64,000 nucleotides of DNA from Thainema sp966674685. Lineage in GTDB: Bacteria; Cyanobacteriota; Cyanobacteriia; Phormidesmidales; Phormidesmidaceae. This document shows, in pieces, positions 29,011-37,379 of the stretch (position 1 is its first letter; each line of letters starts with the position of its first letter). The notes under the pieces are model-generated. The model saw only the letters and a program-made list of their open reading frames with translations, had not been told where the DNA came from and searched no databases. Made by a program: the position numbers and the translations under genes. Location: positions 24,227 through 88,226 of the forward strand of contig CBKWJC010000013.1 of the NCBI GenBank assembly GCA_966674685.1. Direction: 5' to 3'.

Positions 29011-29475
29011 AAAATGGATTCAGATTCTAATATTTACAACAAAAGTTAAGCGCCGCCTTGGACATTAGTCATGCTTAGAAAAGTGCTGGCGCGGAAGCTG
29101 ATAAATTTCTAAGCCAGCGCCAAATCGCTGCAAGCTGCCCTTGACCCACATCTATATCGCTCTGCCAGTCCTGAACGACAGTGGTCAAGGTAACAAAACT
29201 TATCACTTCTCTCAGGAAATCTACTTTCATCCCCTATGATGACCTAGAGGAATTAAGAAATAGGGAACTACACAGTTTTTAATAAATCAGTGTTACGACC
29301 CTGAAACGTTTTAATCTAAAAACACTAAAGCTAGCGACCTCTGGACTGTTATTTATCCCTGCTTGCTGTTTGCTCTGTATCTATAAGCCCTGATATATGA
29401 GAAAACAGCGGTGGGCTGGAGCGTTCCAGGTCTAATGCAGTTACTGAAACTTCTGAAGGGAGCTTTTGAGATCCA
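29011..29475 (+). promoter_or_regulatory. apcE: Long apcE upstream region
   Basis: 465 bp between the divergent methyltransferase and apcE. No open frame is supported. Long leaders are usual for phycobilisome genes, so the apcE promoter and 5' UTR should be here. The likely ribosome binding site is GAAGGGAG at about 29454-29461, about 14 bases before the ATG. I cannot place the -10/-35 boxes with certainty. Confidence 0.5.
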
Positions 29476-32400
29476 ATGAGTGTTAAAGCAAGTGGTGGAA
29501 GCTCTGTTGCACGTCCGCAACTCTATCAAACTCTCGCGACGTCAACGATTTCACAAGCGGAACAGCAAGATCGTTATTTAGAGCGTGGAGAACTTGCAGA
29601 ACTATCGAACTATTTCAGCTCAGGTTTTAGACGCTTAGAGATTGCACAGGCAATCACCAGCAATTCAGAGCTGATTGTATCCCAGGCTGCCAACCGTATT
29701 TTTACGGGTGGTTCGCCCATGTCTTTCCTCGAAAAGCCCGAAGAGGAAGAAGCCGTTCCAATGACTGTAGGTGGAACGGCATTGAACACGCAGGAAGCGA
29801 TGAAGCTAGGAACCGCAACCTATATTGAGAGCGGTGGCGGTTTCCTAGAGGGAATTCGTTCTCTCTTCAGCGCAGGCTCTGCTGGGCCAGTTCCGGCTGG
29901 ATTCCGTCCTATCAATGTGTCTCGCTACGGCCCCAGCAACATGCAGAAGTCGCTGCGTGACTTAAGCTGGTTCTTGCGCTACGTCACCTATGCGATCGTA
30001 GCTGGCGACCCCAATATCATTTCGGTCAACGTTCGGGGACTCAGAGAAATTATTGAGAATGCCTGCTCTGGCGAAGCAACCATTGTTGCCCTCCAGGAAA
30101 TGCGGCAGGGTGCATTAAGACTCTTCCGTCAAGATGCAGATGCCAGCGCAACCGTTGCTCAATATTTTGAAGTTCTGATTAACGAGTTCAAAGCTCCAGC
30201 TCCTTCAGATAAACTGCGGCAGCGTCCTTCGGCGGATCTTCAAGGACTTCAGCTTCCTCAGATTTACTTCAATGCGGCAGAGCGCCGTCCGAAGTATGCG
30301 ATGAAGCCCGGTCTTTCCTCGACTGAAAAGACCGAAATCGTTAAAGCTGCCTATCGCCAAGTTTTCGAGCGCGACATTATCAGAGCGTATTCCCTGGGTA
30401 TCTCTGATCTCGAATCAAAGGTCAAAAACGGCGAAATCTCCATGAAGGAGTTTGTCCGTCGCCTCGGAAAGTCACCGCTCTACCGTAAGAATTTCTATGA
30501 GCCGTATATCAACAGCCGCGCTCTAGAGCTGGCCTTCCGCCATTTCCTCGGTCGTGGGCCAAGTTCTCGGGAAGAAGTGCAAAAGTATTTTGCGATCGTA
30601 TCTGAGGGTGGGCTACCTGCTTTAGTTGATGCCCTAGTTGATTCGCAGGAATACTCGGACTACTTTGGCGAAGAAACCGTTCCTTACCTGCGTGGACTGG
30701 GCCAAGAAGCTCAAGAGTGCCGCAACTGGGGGCCGCAACAGGATCTGTTCAACTACAGTGCTCCATTCCGCAAGATTCCCCAGTTCATCACCACCTTTGC
30801 GGCTTATGAGCAACCCCTACCGGATCAGCATCCCTATGGCTCTGGTAATGACCCGCTAGAGATTCAGTTCGGCGCAATCTTCCCGAAAGAAACCAAGAAT
30901 CCGAGTGCTAGCCCTGCACCATTTGGGAAGGATACCCGCCGGATTCTGATTCGCCGTGGCCCTGGGATCTATAACCAGCTCAGCAATCCTGCTGCGCGAC
31001 CCGTTGCCCCAGGTTCACTCGGCCCCAAAGTTTTCAAGCTAGACCAGCTACCGGGTGGCGGTGGTAGTGGTGCAAGCATTAAGTTTGCTGAAAGCTCCAC
31101 TCAAGCGATTATTCGTGCTACCTACTTACAGGTGTTTGGTCGCGATGTTTATGACGGCCAGCGCTTAAAAATTGATGAAATCAAGCTGGAAAATGGTGAG
31201 ATTACCCTGCGCGAATTTGTTCGTCGCTTGGCAAAGTCTGATTTGTTCCGCAAGATGTACTGGACTTCGCTGTACGTAACGAAGGCCGTTGAGTACATCC
31301 ATCGTCGGCTGCTGGGTCGTCCGACATACGGGCGTCAGGAGATCAACAGCTATTTCGATATCTGTGCGAAGCAGGGCTTCTATGCGCTGATTGATGCCAT
31401 TATCGACAGCGATGAATACAACCAGTCCTTCGGCGAGGATACAGTTCCTTACGAGCGCTATCTAACTCCGGCTGGTGTTTCTCTCCGCTCCGTTCGAGTT
31501 GGCTCTATTCAAGACAAGGGCACGCGGGTTGAGAAAGAGGTCGCGCCACGATTTGTTCAGCTTGGCACACCAACATCCAATAATCGGACAGCACCTGATG
31601 TTCAGTTCCGTGTTGCACAAGGTGTCAACAAGCAGCGTGAGCAAACGAAGATCTTCAAGCTGACCAATACAACTAGTAAGACTGAGCTTCAGGCTGTAAT
31701 TGGAGCTGCCTACCGCCAGGTCTTTGAGCGGGATATTGCTCCCTACATTGTTCAAAATGAGTTCTCAGAACTAGAGAGCAAGTTAGGTAATGGCGAAATC
31801 ACGGTTAAAGAGTTCATCGAAGGATTGGGCAACTCCGACCTCTACGTTCGGGAATTCTATACGCCTTATCCTAATACCAAAGTAATTGAGCTAGGTACCA
31901 AGCACTTCTTGGGACGAGCACCACGCGATCAGGCTGAAATTCGGAAATACAATCAGATTTTGGCGTCTGAGGGTATTCGGAGCTTTATCAACGCCATGGT
32001 GGGTAGCATTGAGTATGCTGAGGTGTTCGGTGAGGATGTTGTTCCCTACCGTCGTTTCCCGACCCTACCAGCCGCTAACTTCCCGAATACTGAGCGTCTG
32101 TATAACCAGTTAACCAAGCAAAGCAAGGATTTGGTTGTACCGAGCTTTGAACCAGTTAAGGCTCGGATGGATAACACCACGATGCCACTGATGTCTAAGT
32201 CAATGGCTGATGTGCAATCCGACGCTCGCCAAATGGATAAGAGCAAGCCTCTGTTTGTAGAACTAGGCCGCTCATTCCTGCCGGAAGGCGAAGGCCAGTC
32301 GGTTGAGGTTGGCGTAGGTACAACACGCCGTAAGCCAGCGCGCATTTATCGCCTGACTCACAATGCCAGCCGGACTGAAACGGAAGCCGTTATCAATGCA

Positions 32401-32874
32401 GCCTACTGCCAGGTAATGGACATCTTTAGTGGACAAGTTCCAGCGGATCTGCGCGTATCGGCTTTGGATAGCCGCTTGCGGAATGGCGAAATTTCGGTTC
32501 GTGAGTTTGTTCGTGAACTAGCGAGTTCTGACATCTACTGCCGCCGTTTCTATACTCCCTACCCCAATACCAAGGTGATTGAATTCTTGTTCCGTCACTT
32601 GTTGGGTCGGGCTCCAGCGACGCAAGGTGAAATCCGCCAGTACAACAAGTTGTTGGCAGATGAAGGTCTACGGGCTGCCGTTGACGCGATGGTCAATGGA
32701 GCTGAGTACGCACGCTTCTTTGGTGAAGATGTTGTACCGTATAAGCGTTTTCCGTCTTTGCCCGCAGGTAACTACTTAGGTAGCGTGAAAGCAGATGCAG
32801 ATTTGGTGAAACAATCCTGGTCTGATCTGTCACCGTCTTACATTACGGGCCGTTTTACTGGATCAGTTGACTAA
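29476..32874 (+). CDS. apcE: Phycobilisome core-membrane linker (L-CM), four linker repeats
   Basis: 1132 residues. Residues about 18-240 are the phycobilin-binding domain, interrupted by the loop insert at about 78-145; Cys197 in ENACSGEA is the predicted bilin-attachment residue. Four REP linker repeats follow, near 285-430, 535-675, 725-865 and 945-1095, each with a Tyr-Arg-Gln-Val-Phe-like start, NGEI-(S/T)-x-(K/R)-EF and FGE(E/D)-(T/D)VPY end. Four repeats are known to give a pentacylindrical core. It anchors the phycobilisome to the thylakoid and is the terminal energy emitter. apcA/B/C are not beside it here. Confidence 0.98.
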   Translation: MSVKASGGSSVARPQLYQTLATSTISQAEQQDRYLERGELAELSNYFSSGFRRLEIAQAITSNSELIVSQAANRIFTGGSPMSFLEKPEEEEAVPMTVGGTALNTQEAMKLGTATYIESGGGFLEGIRSLFSAGSAGPVPAGFRPINVSRYGPSNMQKSLRDLSWFLRYVTYAIVAGDPNIISVNVRGLREIIENACSGEATIVALQEMRQGALRLFRQDADASATVAQYFEVLINEFKAPAPSDKLRQRPSADLQGLQLPQIYFNAAERRPKYAMKPGLSSTEKTEIVKAAYRQVFERDIIRAYSLGISDLESKVKNGEISMKEFVRRLGKSPLYRKNFYEPYINSRALELAFRHFLGRGPSSREEVQKYFAIVSEGGLPALVDALVDSQEYSDYFGEETVPYLRGLGQEAQECRNWGPQQDLFNYSAPFRKIPQFITTFAAYEQPLPDQHPYGSGNDPLEIQFGAIFPKETKNPSASPAPFGKDTRRILIRRGPGIYNQLSNPAARPVAPGSLGPKVFKLDQLPGGGGSGASIKFAESSTQAIIRATYLQVFGRDVYDGQRLKIDEIKLENGEITLREFVRRLAKSDLFRKMYWTSLYVTKAVEYIHRRLLGRPTYGRQEINSYFDICAKQGFYALIDAIIDSDEYNQSFGEDTVPYERYLTPAGVSLRSVRVGSIQDKGTRVEKEVAPRFVQLGTPTSNNRTAPDVQFRVAQGVNKQREQTKIFKLTNTTSKTELQAVIGAAYRQVFERDIAPYIVQNEFSELESKLGNGEITVKEFIEGLGNSDLYVREFYTPYPNTKVIELGTKHFLGRAPRDQAEIRKYNQILASEGIRSFINAMVGSIEYAEVFGEDVVPYRRFPTLPAANFPNTERLYNQLTKQSKDLVVPSFEPVKARMDNTTMPLMSKSMADVQSDARQMDKSKPLFVELGRSFLPEGEGQSVEVGVGTTRRKPARIYRLTHNASRTETEAVINAAYCQVMDIFSGQVPADLRVSALDSRLRNGEISVREFVRELASSDIYCRRFYTPYPNTKVIEFLFRHLLGRAPATQGEIRQYNKLLADEGLRAAVDAMVNGAEYARFFGEDVVPYKRFPSLPAGNYLGSVKADADLVKQSWSDLSPSYITGRFTGSVD

Positions 32875-32907
32875 ATCGTCAATAGAATCAAGTCTGCCCT
32901 AATTTAA

Positions 32908-32956
32908 ATTCCTTGCTGTGAAAATCTGGTATTGCTCGGTTTTCGCAGTAAGGAAT
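32908..32956 (+). terminator. Long stem-loop after apcE
   Basis: 32908-32924 (ATTCCTTGCTGTGAAAA) pairs along all 17 positions with 32940-32956 if two G-U wobbles are allowed, around a 15-nt loop. No T run follows, so it may protect the 3' end of the apcE message as much as end it. It lies 34 bases after the stop. Confidence 0.6.
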
Positions 32957-32968
32957 GATGGGTTTTAA

Positions 32969-33053
32969 CATGAAGTCTGTGTATAAGAACCCAATTCATT
33001 CTTTGTAAAACGTTTCACAAAGAATGAATGATGTTTTTCTAATCAGACTTCAC
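32969..33053. mobile_element. MITE-like palindromic element, copy C (inverted, shortened)
   Basis: It reads TGAAGTCTGTGTATAAGAAC, then CCAATTCATTCTTTGTAAAA and CGTTTCACAAAGAATGAATG, then TTTTTCTAATCAGACTTCA. It is the family in the opposite orientation (right end first), with a shorter core hairpin (TTTGTAAAACGTTTCACAAA region). It lies between apcE and the roadblock-like gene. Confidence 0.75.
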
Positions 33054-33090
33054 ATGAGCGGGATTTGAGATAGCCCCACTTGCTAATTCA

Positions 33091-33128
33091 CAAAGAGGCC
33101 AAGGCTGCTTTAGTTTTGGTCTCTTTTG
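33091..33128 (+). terminator. Intrinsic terminator
   Basis: AAAGAGGCCAA pairs with TTGGTCTCTTT (one G-U pair) around about 14 nt, and ends in CTCTTTT. It is placed to end the apcE transcript after the MITE-like element. Confidence 0.65.
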
Positions 33129-33278
33129 CTGATCAATCCGTATTTCACTAATGTGGCAGCGAAATCTTCATAAAAGATTTTGCCCAACTTCATGAGTTTT
33201 CCGGTTTATGTAGGTGAATCTCCCTCGCTAGGATGAATGTAGGGTCTTGGCATAGACGTATTCTTACCGTATGTTGTA

Positions 33279-33692
33279 ATGACTTTAGCTGTTCAGTCTG
33301 GAGTTCCCGCTACAGTGTCTTCTCAAGATTTGGAACGCTCCTACATCGACGATATTTTGGGTGTAGCTATTTTTGATGTGAATGGTTTGCCGAGGGAGTA
33401 TTTTACAACGCCTGGCAGTAGTAGTATGAACTGGGTTCAGACAGTGTTTCAGTCGCTGGGATTAAAGTCACTTTTGATGTCATCGCTGCGGGTTGATGGA
33501 TTCCGTCAGGCAACGATTCGGACAACCCAACATTATGCAATTGTTGTCAAACAGCGCGATCACTACATTGCGTTACTGATGCCGCATACTGAGAGGAACT
33601 TAAAGTTGATTCAGAATCGTCAGTTTTCGGCCTGGCTTGAAAAGTTTGAAGCCAAAGTGCTAAGAAATAACGAACGGTTTTGCGTTGTGTAG
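33279..33692 (+). CDS. Roadblock/LC7-like small protein
   Basis: 137 residues. A strand ILGVAIFDVNGLPREYF, a helix around NWVQTVFQSLGLKSLLMSS, and strands AIVVKQRDHYIALLMP follow the order of Roadblock/LC7 (MglB-like) domains, which are small GTPase partners. I recognise it only by fold pattern. The MalG-type permease begins 12 bases after its stop, so they are co-transcribed. Confidence 0.65.
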   Translation: MTLAVQSGVPATVSSQDLERSYIDDILGVAIFDVNGLPREYFTTPGSSSMNWVQTVFQSLGLKSLLMSSLRVDGFRQATIRTTQHYAIVVKQRDHYIALLMPHTERNLKLIQNRQFSAWLEKFEAKVLRNNERFCVV

Positions 33693-33704
33693 GACGATGA
33701 GTTG

Positions 33705-34565
33705 ATGTCGCATTCGAAGCGTCAAAATCTGCGATCGCACACCTCCCGTACTCAAGTTGTCGCGACTTATTTGTTGTTAGGTGCGATCGCACTTGTCATG
33801 CTACTACCGTTGCTGTGGCTGATTAGTACCTCGTTCAAATCACCGAGTGAAAATATTTTTCAGGTGCCGCCGCAGTTAATACCAGAAGCGCCGACGTTCA
33901 GGAATTACGTTGAGGTGTGGCGCAGTAATCCCTTTGGTCGCTACTTTTGGAACAGCACGATTATTGCGGTTCTAACGGTGGGACTAAATTTACTCTTCTG
34001 TTCCCTAGCGGCTTATCCGCTGGCAAGGCTAGCGTTTAGGGGGCGTGAGTTTCTATTCAGCTTAATCATTTCGACGATTCTGATTCCGTTTCAGATTGTG
34101 ATGATTCCGCTGTATGTGCTGACGGTGAATCTGGGGCTGAAAAATACGTACATTGGCGTTATTTTTCCTGCGATCGCATCGGCCTTTGGCATCTTTTTGC
34201 TACGGCAGGCGTTTCTAGGCGTACCGAAGGAACTGGAAGAAGCGGCGCGGATTGATGGCTGTTCGGAGTTGGGGATTTGGTGGCATGTGATGCTGCCAGC
34301 GGTACGTCCGGCGTTGGTGACACTGGCAATTTTTGTTTTTATCGGCTCCTGGAGCGATTTTCTATGGCCACTGATTGTCTTGGATGACGTGAATTACTAC
34401 ACGTTGCCGCTGGGAATTGCTCAGCTTTCGGGCAGCAGCTTTTCGTTGGATTGGCGCTTGATTGCAGCGGGTTCAGTGATTTCGATTGCGCCTGTGATTC
34501 TGTTTTTCGTGGCGCTTCAGCAGTTTATTGTGCCGACTGAGTCGGGTAGCGGTCTGAAGGGATAG
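33705..34565 (+). CDS. Carbohydrate-type ABC transporter permease (MalG/UgpE family)
   Basis: About 286 residues from ATG at 33705 (a TTG just before is possible). Six hydrophobic helices. The EAA loop KELEEAARIDGCSELGIWW plus HVMLPAVRPAL is the ATPase-docking signature, and LPLLWLISTSFKSPSENIF at the N-terminus is typical of MalG/UgpE. It could pair with the MalF-type permease at 2046-2966 into one importer, but no ATPase or binding protein gene is in the window. Substrate unknown. Confidence 0.88.
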   Translation: MSHSKRQNLRSHTSRTQVVATYLLLGAIALVMLLPLLWLISTSFKSPSENIFQVPPQLIPEAPTFRNYVEVWRSNPFGRYFWNSTIIAVLTVGLNLLFCSLAAYPLARLAFRGREFLFSLIISTILIPFQIVMIPLYVLTVNLGLKNTYIGVIFPAIASAFGIFLLRQAFLGVPKELEEAARIDGCSELGIWWHVMLPAVRPALVTLAIFVFIGSWSDFLWPLIVLDDVNYYTLPLGIAQLSGSSFSLDWRLIAAGSVISIAPVILFFVALQQFIVPTESGSGLKG

Positions 34566-34594
34566 GGCATAAAGTTTGAAACATCGCATTACAG

Positions 34595-34627
34595 AAAGCC
34601 CCCATTGATGTTCAACGGGGGCTTTTT
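34595..34627 (+). terminator. Strong intrinsic terminator
   Basis: AAAGCCCCC (34595-34603) pairs with GGGGGCTTT (34617-34625), followed by further T residues. It ends the roadblock-permease transcript and, having an A run on the other side, could also end acsF transcription coming from the right. Confidence 0.85.
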
Positions 34628-34660
34628 ATTGATGGAAATTCGTTGTGAAAATAAACCATT

Positions 34661-34715
34661 GTAGGGGCGAATGGCCATATAGCCCTTTGGGCATGGCTAC
34701 GCTAACCGCCCCTAC
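34661..34715. repeat. GTAGGGGCG inverted repeat, extended copy
   Basis: GTAGGGGCGAATGGCCAT on the left and CGCCCCTAC on the right flank an imperfect middle. The same ends form a perfect 28-bp palindrome at 46608-46635. It is a dispersed repeat between convergent genes. Confidence 0.7.
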
Positions 34716-34741
34716 AGGGATGTGTCTTTTAGACAGCGGTT

Positions 34742-35818
34742 TTACAGAACGGTATTGCGGGTCTTGGTGACATCAATGGGCTTCATCAGGTAGAGGCTCA
34801 GCATGTGGCCACCAATGGCCAAGATGTGGGGCAACTTACGCAGGAACTTGATCGGTGCAGGCTGATTCGACTTGCCGATCTCGCTCAGGGCTGCGTTATG
34901 CTCGGTGGACTTGTCAAGCCGCTTGAAGAAGTCGGGGTGATCCACATTGAGGATGACGGGGAAGACACGCGCAGAAGTCTCATTGGTCTTCTGAATGACG
35001 AGAATGTCATAATCCCGTGCGTCTAAGCCGATGGAAGCGTAGAAGTCTTTGCGCTGAATGTCGTTCAGGTACATCGTGGCAAAGACCGACAGCAGGAAGA
35101 AGCGGCACCACAGCTTGGCTTTCCAGTCGTTGAGGATGCTGGGCTGGGATTTCATCAGAGCGGAGAAGAAGTCACCGTGGCGATTTTCATCCTGGCACCA
35201 GTTCTCAAAGAAGCGGAAGATGGGATAAATCCGGTTTTCGGGATGAGACTCCAGATGGCGATAAATGGTGATGTAGCGCCAATAGCCAATCTTTTCAGAT
35301 AGATAGGTCGCGTAAAAAATGAACTTGGGCTTGAAGAAGGTGTACTTCTTGCTCTTGGTCAAGAAGCCTAAGTCGAGCTGTAGGTTGAAGTCGGACATCG
35401 CCTTGTTGAGGAAGCCCGCGTGACGCGCTTCGTCTCGCGACATCAGCAAAAAGCATTCGGCTAGGGTAGGATTCTTGTCCTTAAGACGACGGCCCAGTTC
35501 TTTATAAAGCAAGAAGCCAGAGAACTCTGCTGTGCAGGAACGCTCTAGAAACTCAACGAACAGACGACGGGTTTCTCCATCGATGTGATCCCAGGATTGA
35601 GCGAACTCGTCATCGCGAACAAAATGGTGGCGATTATAGTCAGCCCGAAACTCCTCCAGAATGGCTTGCAGTTCGTCTTCATTGACGGAAAGATCCATCT
35701 GAGCCATTTCTTCAAAGTCAGTGGTGTAGAAGCGAGGCGTCAGAATGGTGTCCTGAGCCGGAGCTTTAACACCAGGCCGAATCTCATTAAATTCAGGTTT
35801 CTTGAGGGAATCTACCAT
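34742..35818 (-). CDS. acsF: Mg-protoporphyrin IX monomethyl ester oxidative cyclase
   Basis: 358 residues, standard length. A soluble/membrane-associated di-iron oxygenase that forms the fifth ring of chlorophyll using oxygen. Di-iron ligands are visible in the helices with SCTAEFSGFLLYKE, SRDEARHAGFLN and CQDENRHGDFFSA (two E-x2-H motifs). The N-terminal LTPRFYTTDFEEM is conserved in AcsF. Single gene; stop lies next to a GTAGGGGCG palindrome. Confidence 0.98.
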   Translation of the reverse strand: MVDSLKKPEFNEIRPGVKAPAQDTILTPRFYTTDFEEMAQMDLSVNEDELQAILEEFRADYNRHHFVRDDEFAQSWDHIDGETRRLFVEFLERSCTAEFSGFLLYKELGRRLKDKNPTLAECFLLMSRDEARHAGFLNKAMSDFNLQLDLGFLTKSKKYTFFKPKFIFYATYLSEKIGYWRYITIYRHLESHPENRIYPIFRFFENWCQDENRHGDFFSALMKSQPSILNDWKAKLWCRFFLLSVFATMYLNDIQRKDFYASIGLDARDYDILVIQKTNETSARVFPVILNVDHPDFFKRLDKSTEHNAALSEIGKSNQPAPIKFLRKLPHILAIGGHMLSLYLMKPIDVTKTRNTVL

Positions 35819-35967
35819 GAGTCGTTTTACGCGCTTTTAATCTGTGCCGATGGATAAATAGACGGATTGGCATTTATTGCCATGAACCTCAGTCTATCAA
35901 GCTCTTGGAGTGGAATGAAGCTCTAGACCTTAAGAGTTGCTACACAGTATTAACGATTGTGAAGATT

Positions 35968-36834
35968 TTAATTGGGCGGTAGCTCAAGCGCGATCGCACC
36001 TAAAGTGCCTTTACGAAAATCATTCAGCAGTTGGCGGGCGACTCGCTCCACATCGCCTTGATACTTTTGTTCCGCTAATTTCGCTAAATAGGATTCCCCA
36101 GTCAGATCCGATGGATCAAGGTCATAGCGCGATCGCAACACGTCCGGCGGCATCCATTCGGCTGCTGATGCCTGTAGCGCTTTAATTTGCTCGATCAGTG
36201 CGGCGGCAACTCGCTGATTATCGTAGGCAGCTTCACCAATGTCATCGCAGAGGGCCAGTTTAATGGCGGCTTCTTGATCCTCTAGCTGAGACGGTAAGAC
36301 TCCTGGTGCATCAAGTAATTCCAGTTCATCGGAAATACGAATCCAGCGGAGCTGGCGAGTAACACCCGCTCTGCGGGCACTTTCGGCCACTCGTTTACCG
36401 ACGAGACGATTAATTAAAGCCGACTTACCAACGTTGGGAAAGCCAATCACCACGGCTCGAACCGCGCGAGGACGCATGCCGCGATCGCGGCGGCGCTGGT
36501 TCATCGATTCCCCTGCCGTTTGGGCTGCTTTCGCCACAGATTTTGTGCCCTTACCCTGCTTGGCATCAGCAAAATAGGGCACTTCCCCCTGCCCGCGAAA
36601 CCAGGATGCCCAGGCATCGCGCACGTCGCCCGGAATCATATCGACCCGATTAAGTACCAGGACTCGTTCTTTACCCTCAATCCATCGCGCCACATCTGGA
36701 TGATGAGTGGCCAAGGGAATGCGGGCATCGCGCACCTCCAGCACAACGTCCACCCGTTTCAGTTGATCCATCAGTGCTTTTTCGGCCTTGGCAATGTGGC
36801 CTGGATACCACTGAATTGGAGGGGTTTGCATCAT
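35968..36834 (-). CDS. rbgA: Ribosome biogenesis GTPase RbgA (YlqF)
   Basis: 288 residues. The G motifs are in circularly permuted order: LNRVDM (G4) near 80, then the P-loop GFPNVGKSALINRL (G1) near 135, then DAPG (G3) near 175. QWYPGHIAKAEKAL at the N-terminus is the RbgA signature. It helps the late assembly of the 50S subunit. A universal stress protein gene ends 11 bases upstream in the same direction, so they are likely co-transcribed. An adjacent second Met is an equally good start. Confidence 0.95.
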   Translation of the reverse strand: MMQTPPIQWYPGHIAKAEKALMDQLKRVDVVLEVRDARIPLATHHPDVARWIEGKERVLVLNRVDMIPGDVRDAWASWFRGQGEVPYFADAKQGKGTKSVAKAAQTAGESMNQRRRDRGMRPRAVRAVVIGFPNVGKSALINRLVGKRVAESARRAGVTRQLRWIRISDELELLDAPGVLPSQLEDQEAAIKLALCDDIGEAAYDNQRVAAALIEQIKALQASAAEWMPPDVLRSRYDLDPSDLTGESYLAKLAEQKYQGDVERVARQLLNDFRKGTLGAIALELPPN

Positions 36835-36845
36835 GGATTTGAATA

Positions 36846-37244
36846 TTAAGGAACAATCAGAACGGGGCAGGGCGATAGATTAATCACCCGATTACTGACG
36901 CTTTCAGATGCGCCATCTTCGATTAAGCCCATGCCGCGCGATCCCATGATAATCAGATCCACGTTTAGTTCGTCTGCGACATCGCAGATGACGAATGCAG
37001 GCAAACCTTGGCGTTCTTGCCCTTCGACCGATAAACCTGCTTTGGTGAAAAAGGCTTTCACTTCTTCTAATAAACGAGCCATCGCTTCCGGTGAATGAGC
37101 GGGATCGCGCTCATCGGCATTTTCTTCAACGACCGTGAGGATGTGAAGTTGGCTGTTGTGAATTTTCGCCATTTCAGCCACGAGTTCGGCAGCCTCTCGC
37201 GACTCACGGGTGGCATTTACTGGGAACAAAATTTTGTCAAACAT
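36846..37244 (-). CDS. Universal stress protein (UspA family)
   Basis: 132 residues. It starts FDKILFPVNATRESREAAEL and ends with MGSRGMGLIEDG followed by VINLSPCPVLIVP. The ATP-binding G-x2-G-x9-G-(S/T) pattern is only partly kept (the last glycine is missing, SVSN instead), so it may not bind ATP. It lies directly upstream of rbgA. Role: stress response, details unknown. Confidence 0.9.
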   Translation of the reverse strand: MFDKILFPVNATRESREAAELVAEMAKIHNSQLHILTVVEENADERDPAHSPEAMARLLEEVKAFFTKAGLSVEGQERQGLPAFVICDVADELNVDLIIMGSRGMGLIEDGASESVSNRVINLSPCPVLIVP

Positions 37245-37379
37245 CGTATTTTCCCGTCTTTAACCTGCTCACATCTTGCACTAAAAACCAGCAGATAATT
37301 ATGGAGTACCATGCCGGACGGCTACTTGGCGTAGTTATAAATCAATCTTTTCACAGAATGCTTGAACATAGGGCCAGGA

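Larger units (their letters stand above)
32875..33278. other. Gap after apcE
   Basis: 404 bp. It holds three structured elements in a row (stem-loop at 32908, MITE-like copy C at 32969, terminator at 33091) and then 150 bp of promoter-side sequence for the next gene. No coding frame is seen. Confidence 0.55.

Noticed and set aside
29476..34565. Broken apcEABC operon
   Set aside because: apcE is naturally separate from apcABC in several cyanobacteria, so its isolation alone is not evidence of a rearrangement.
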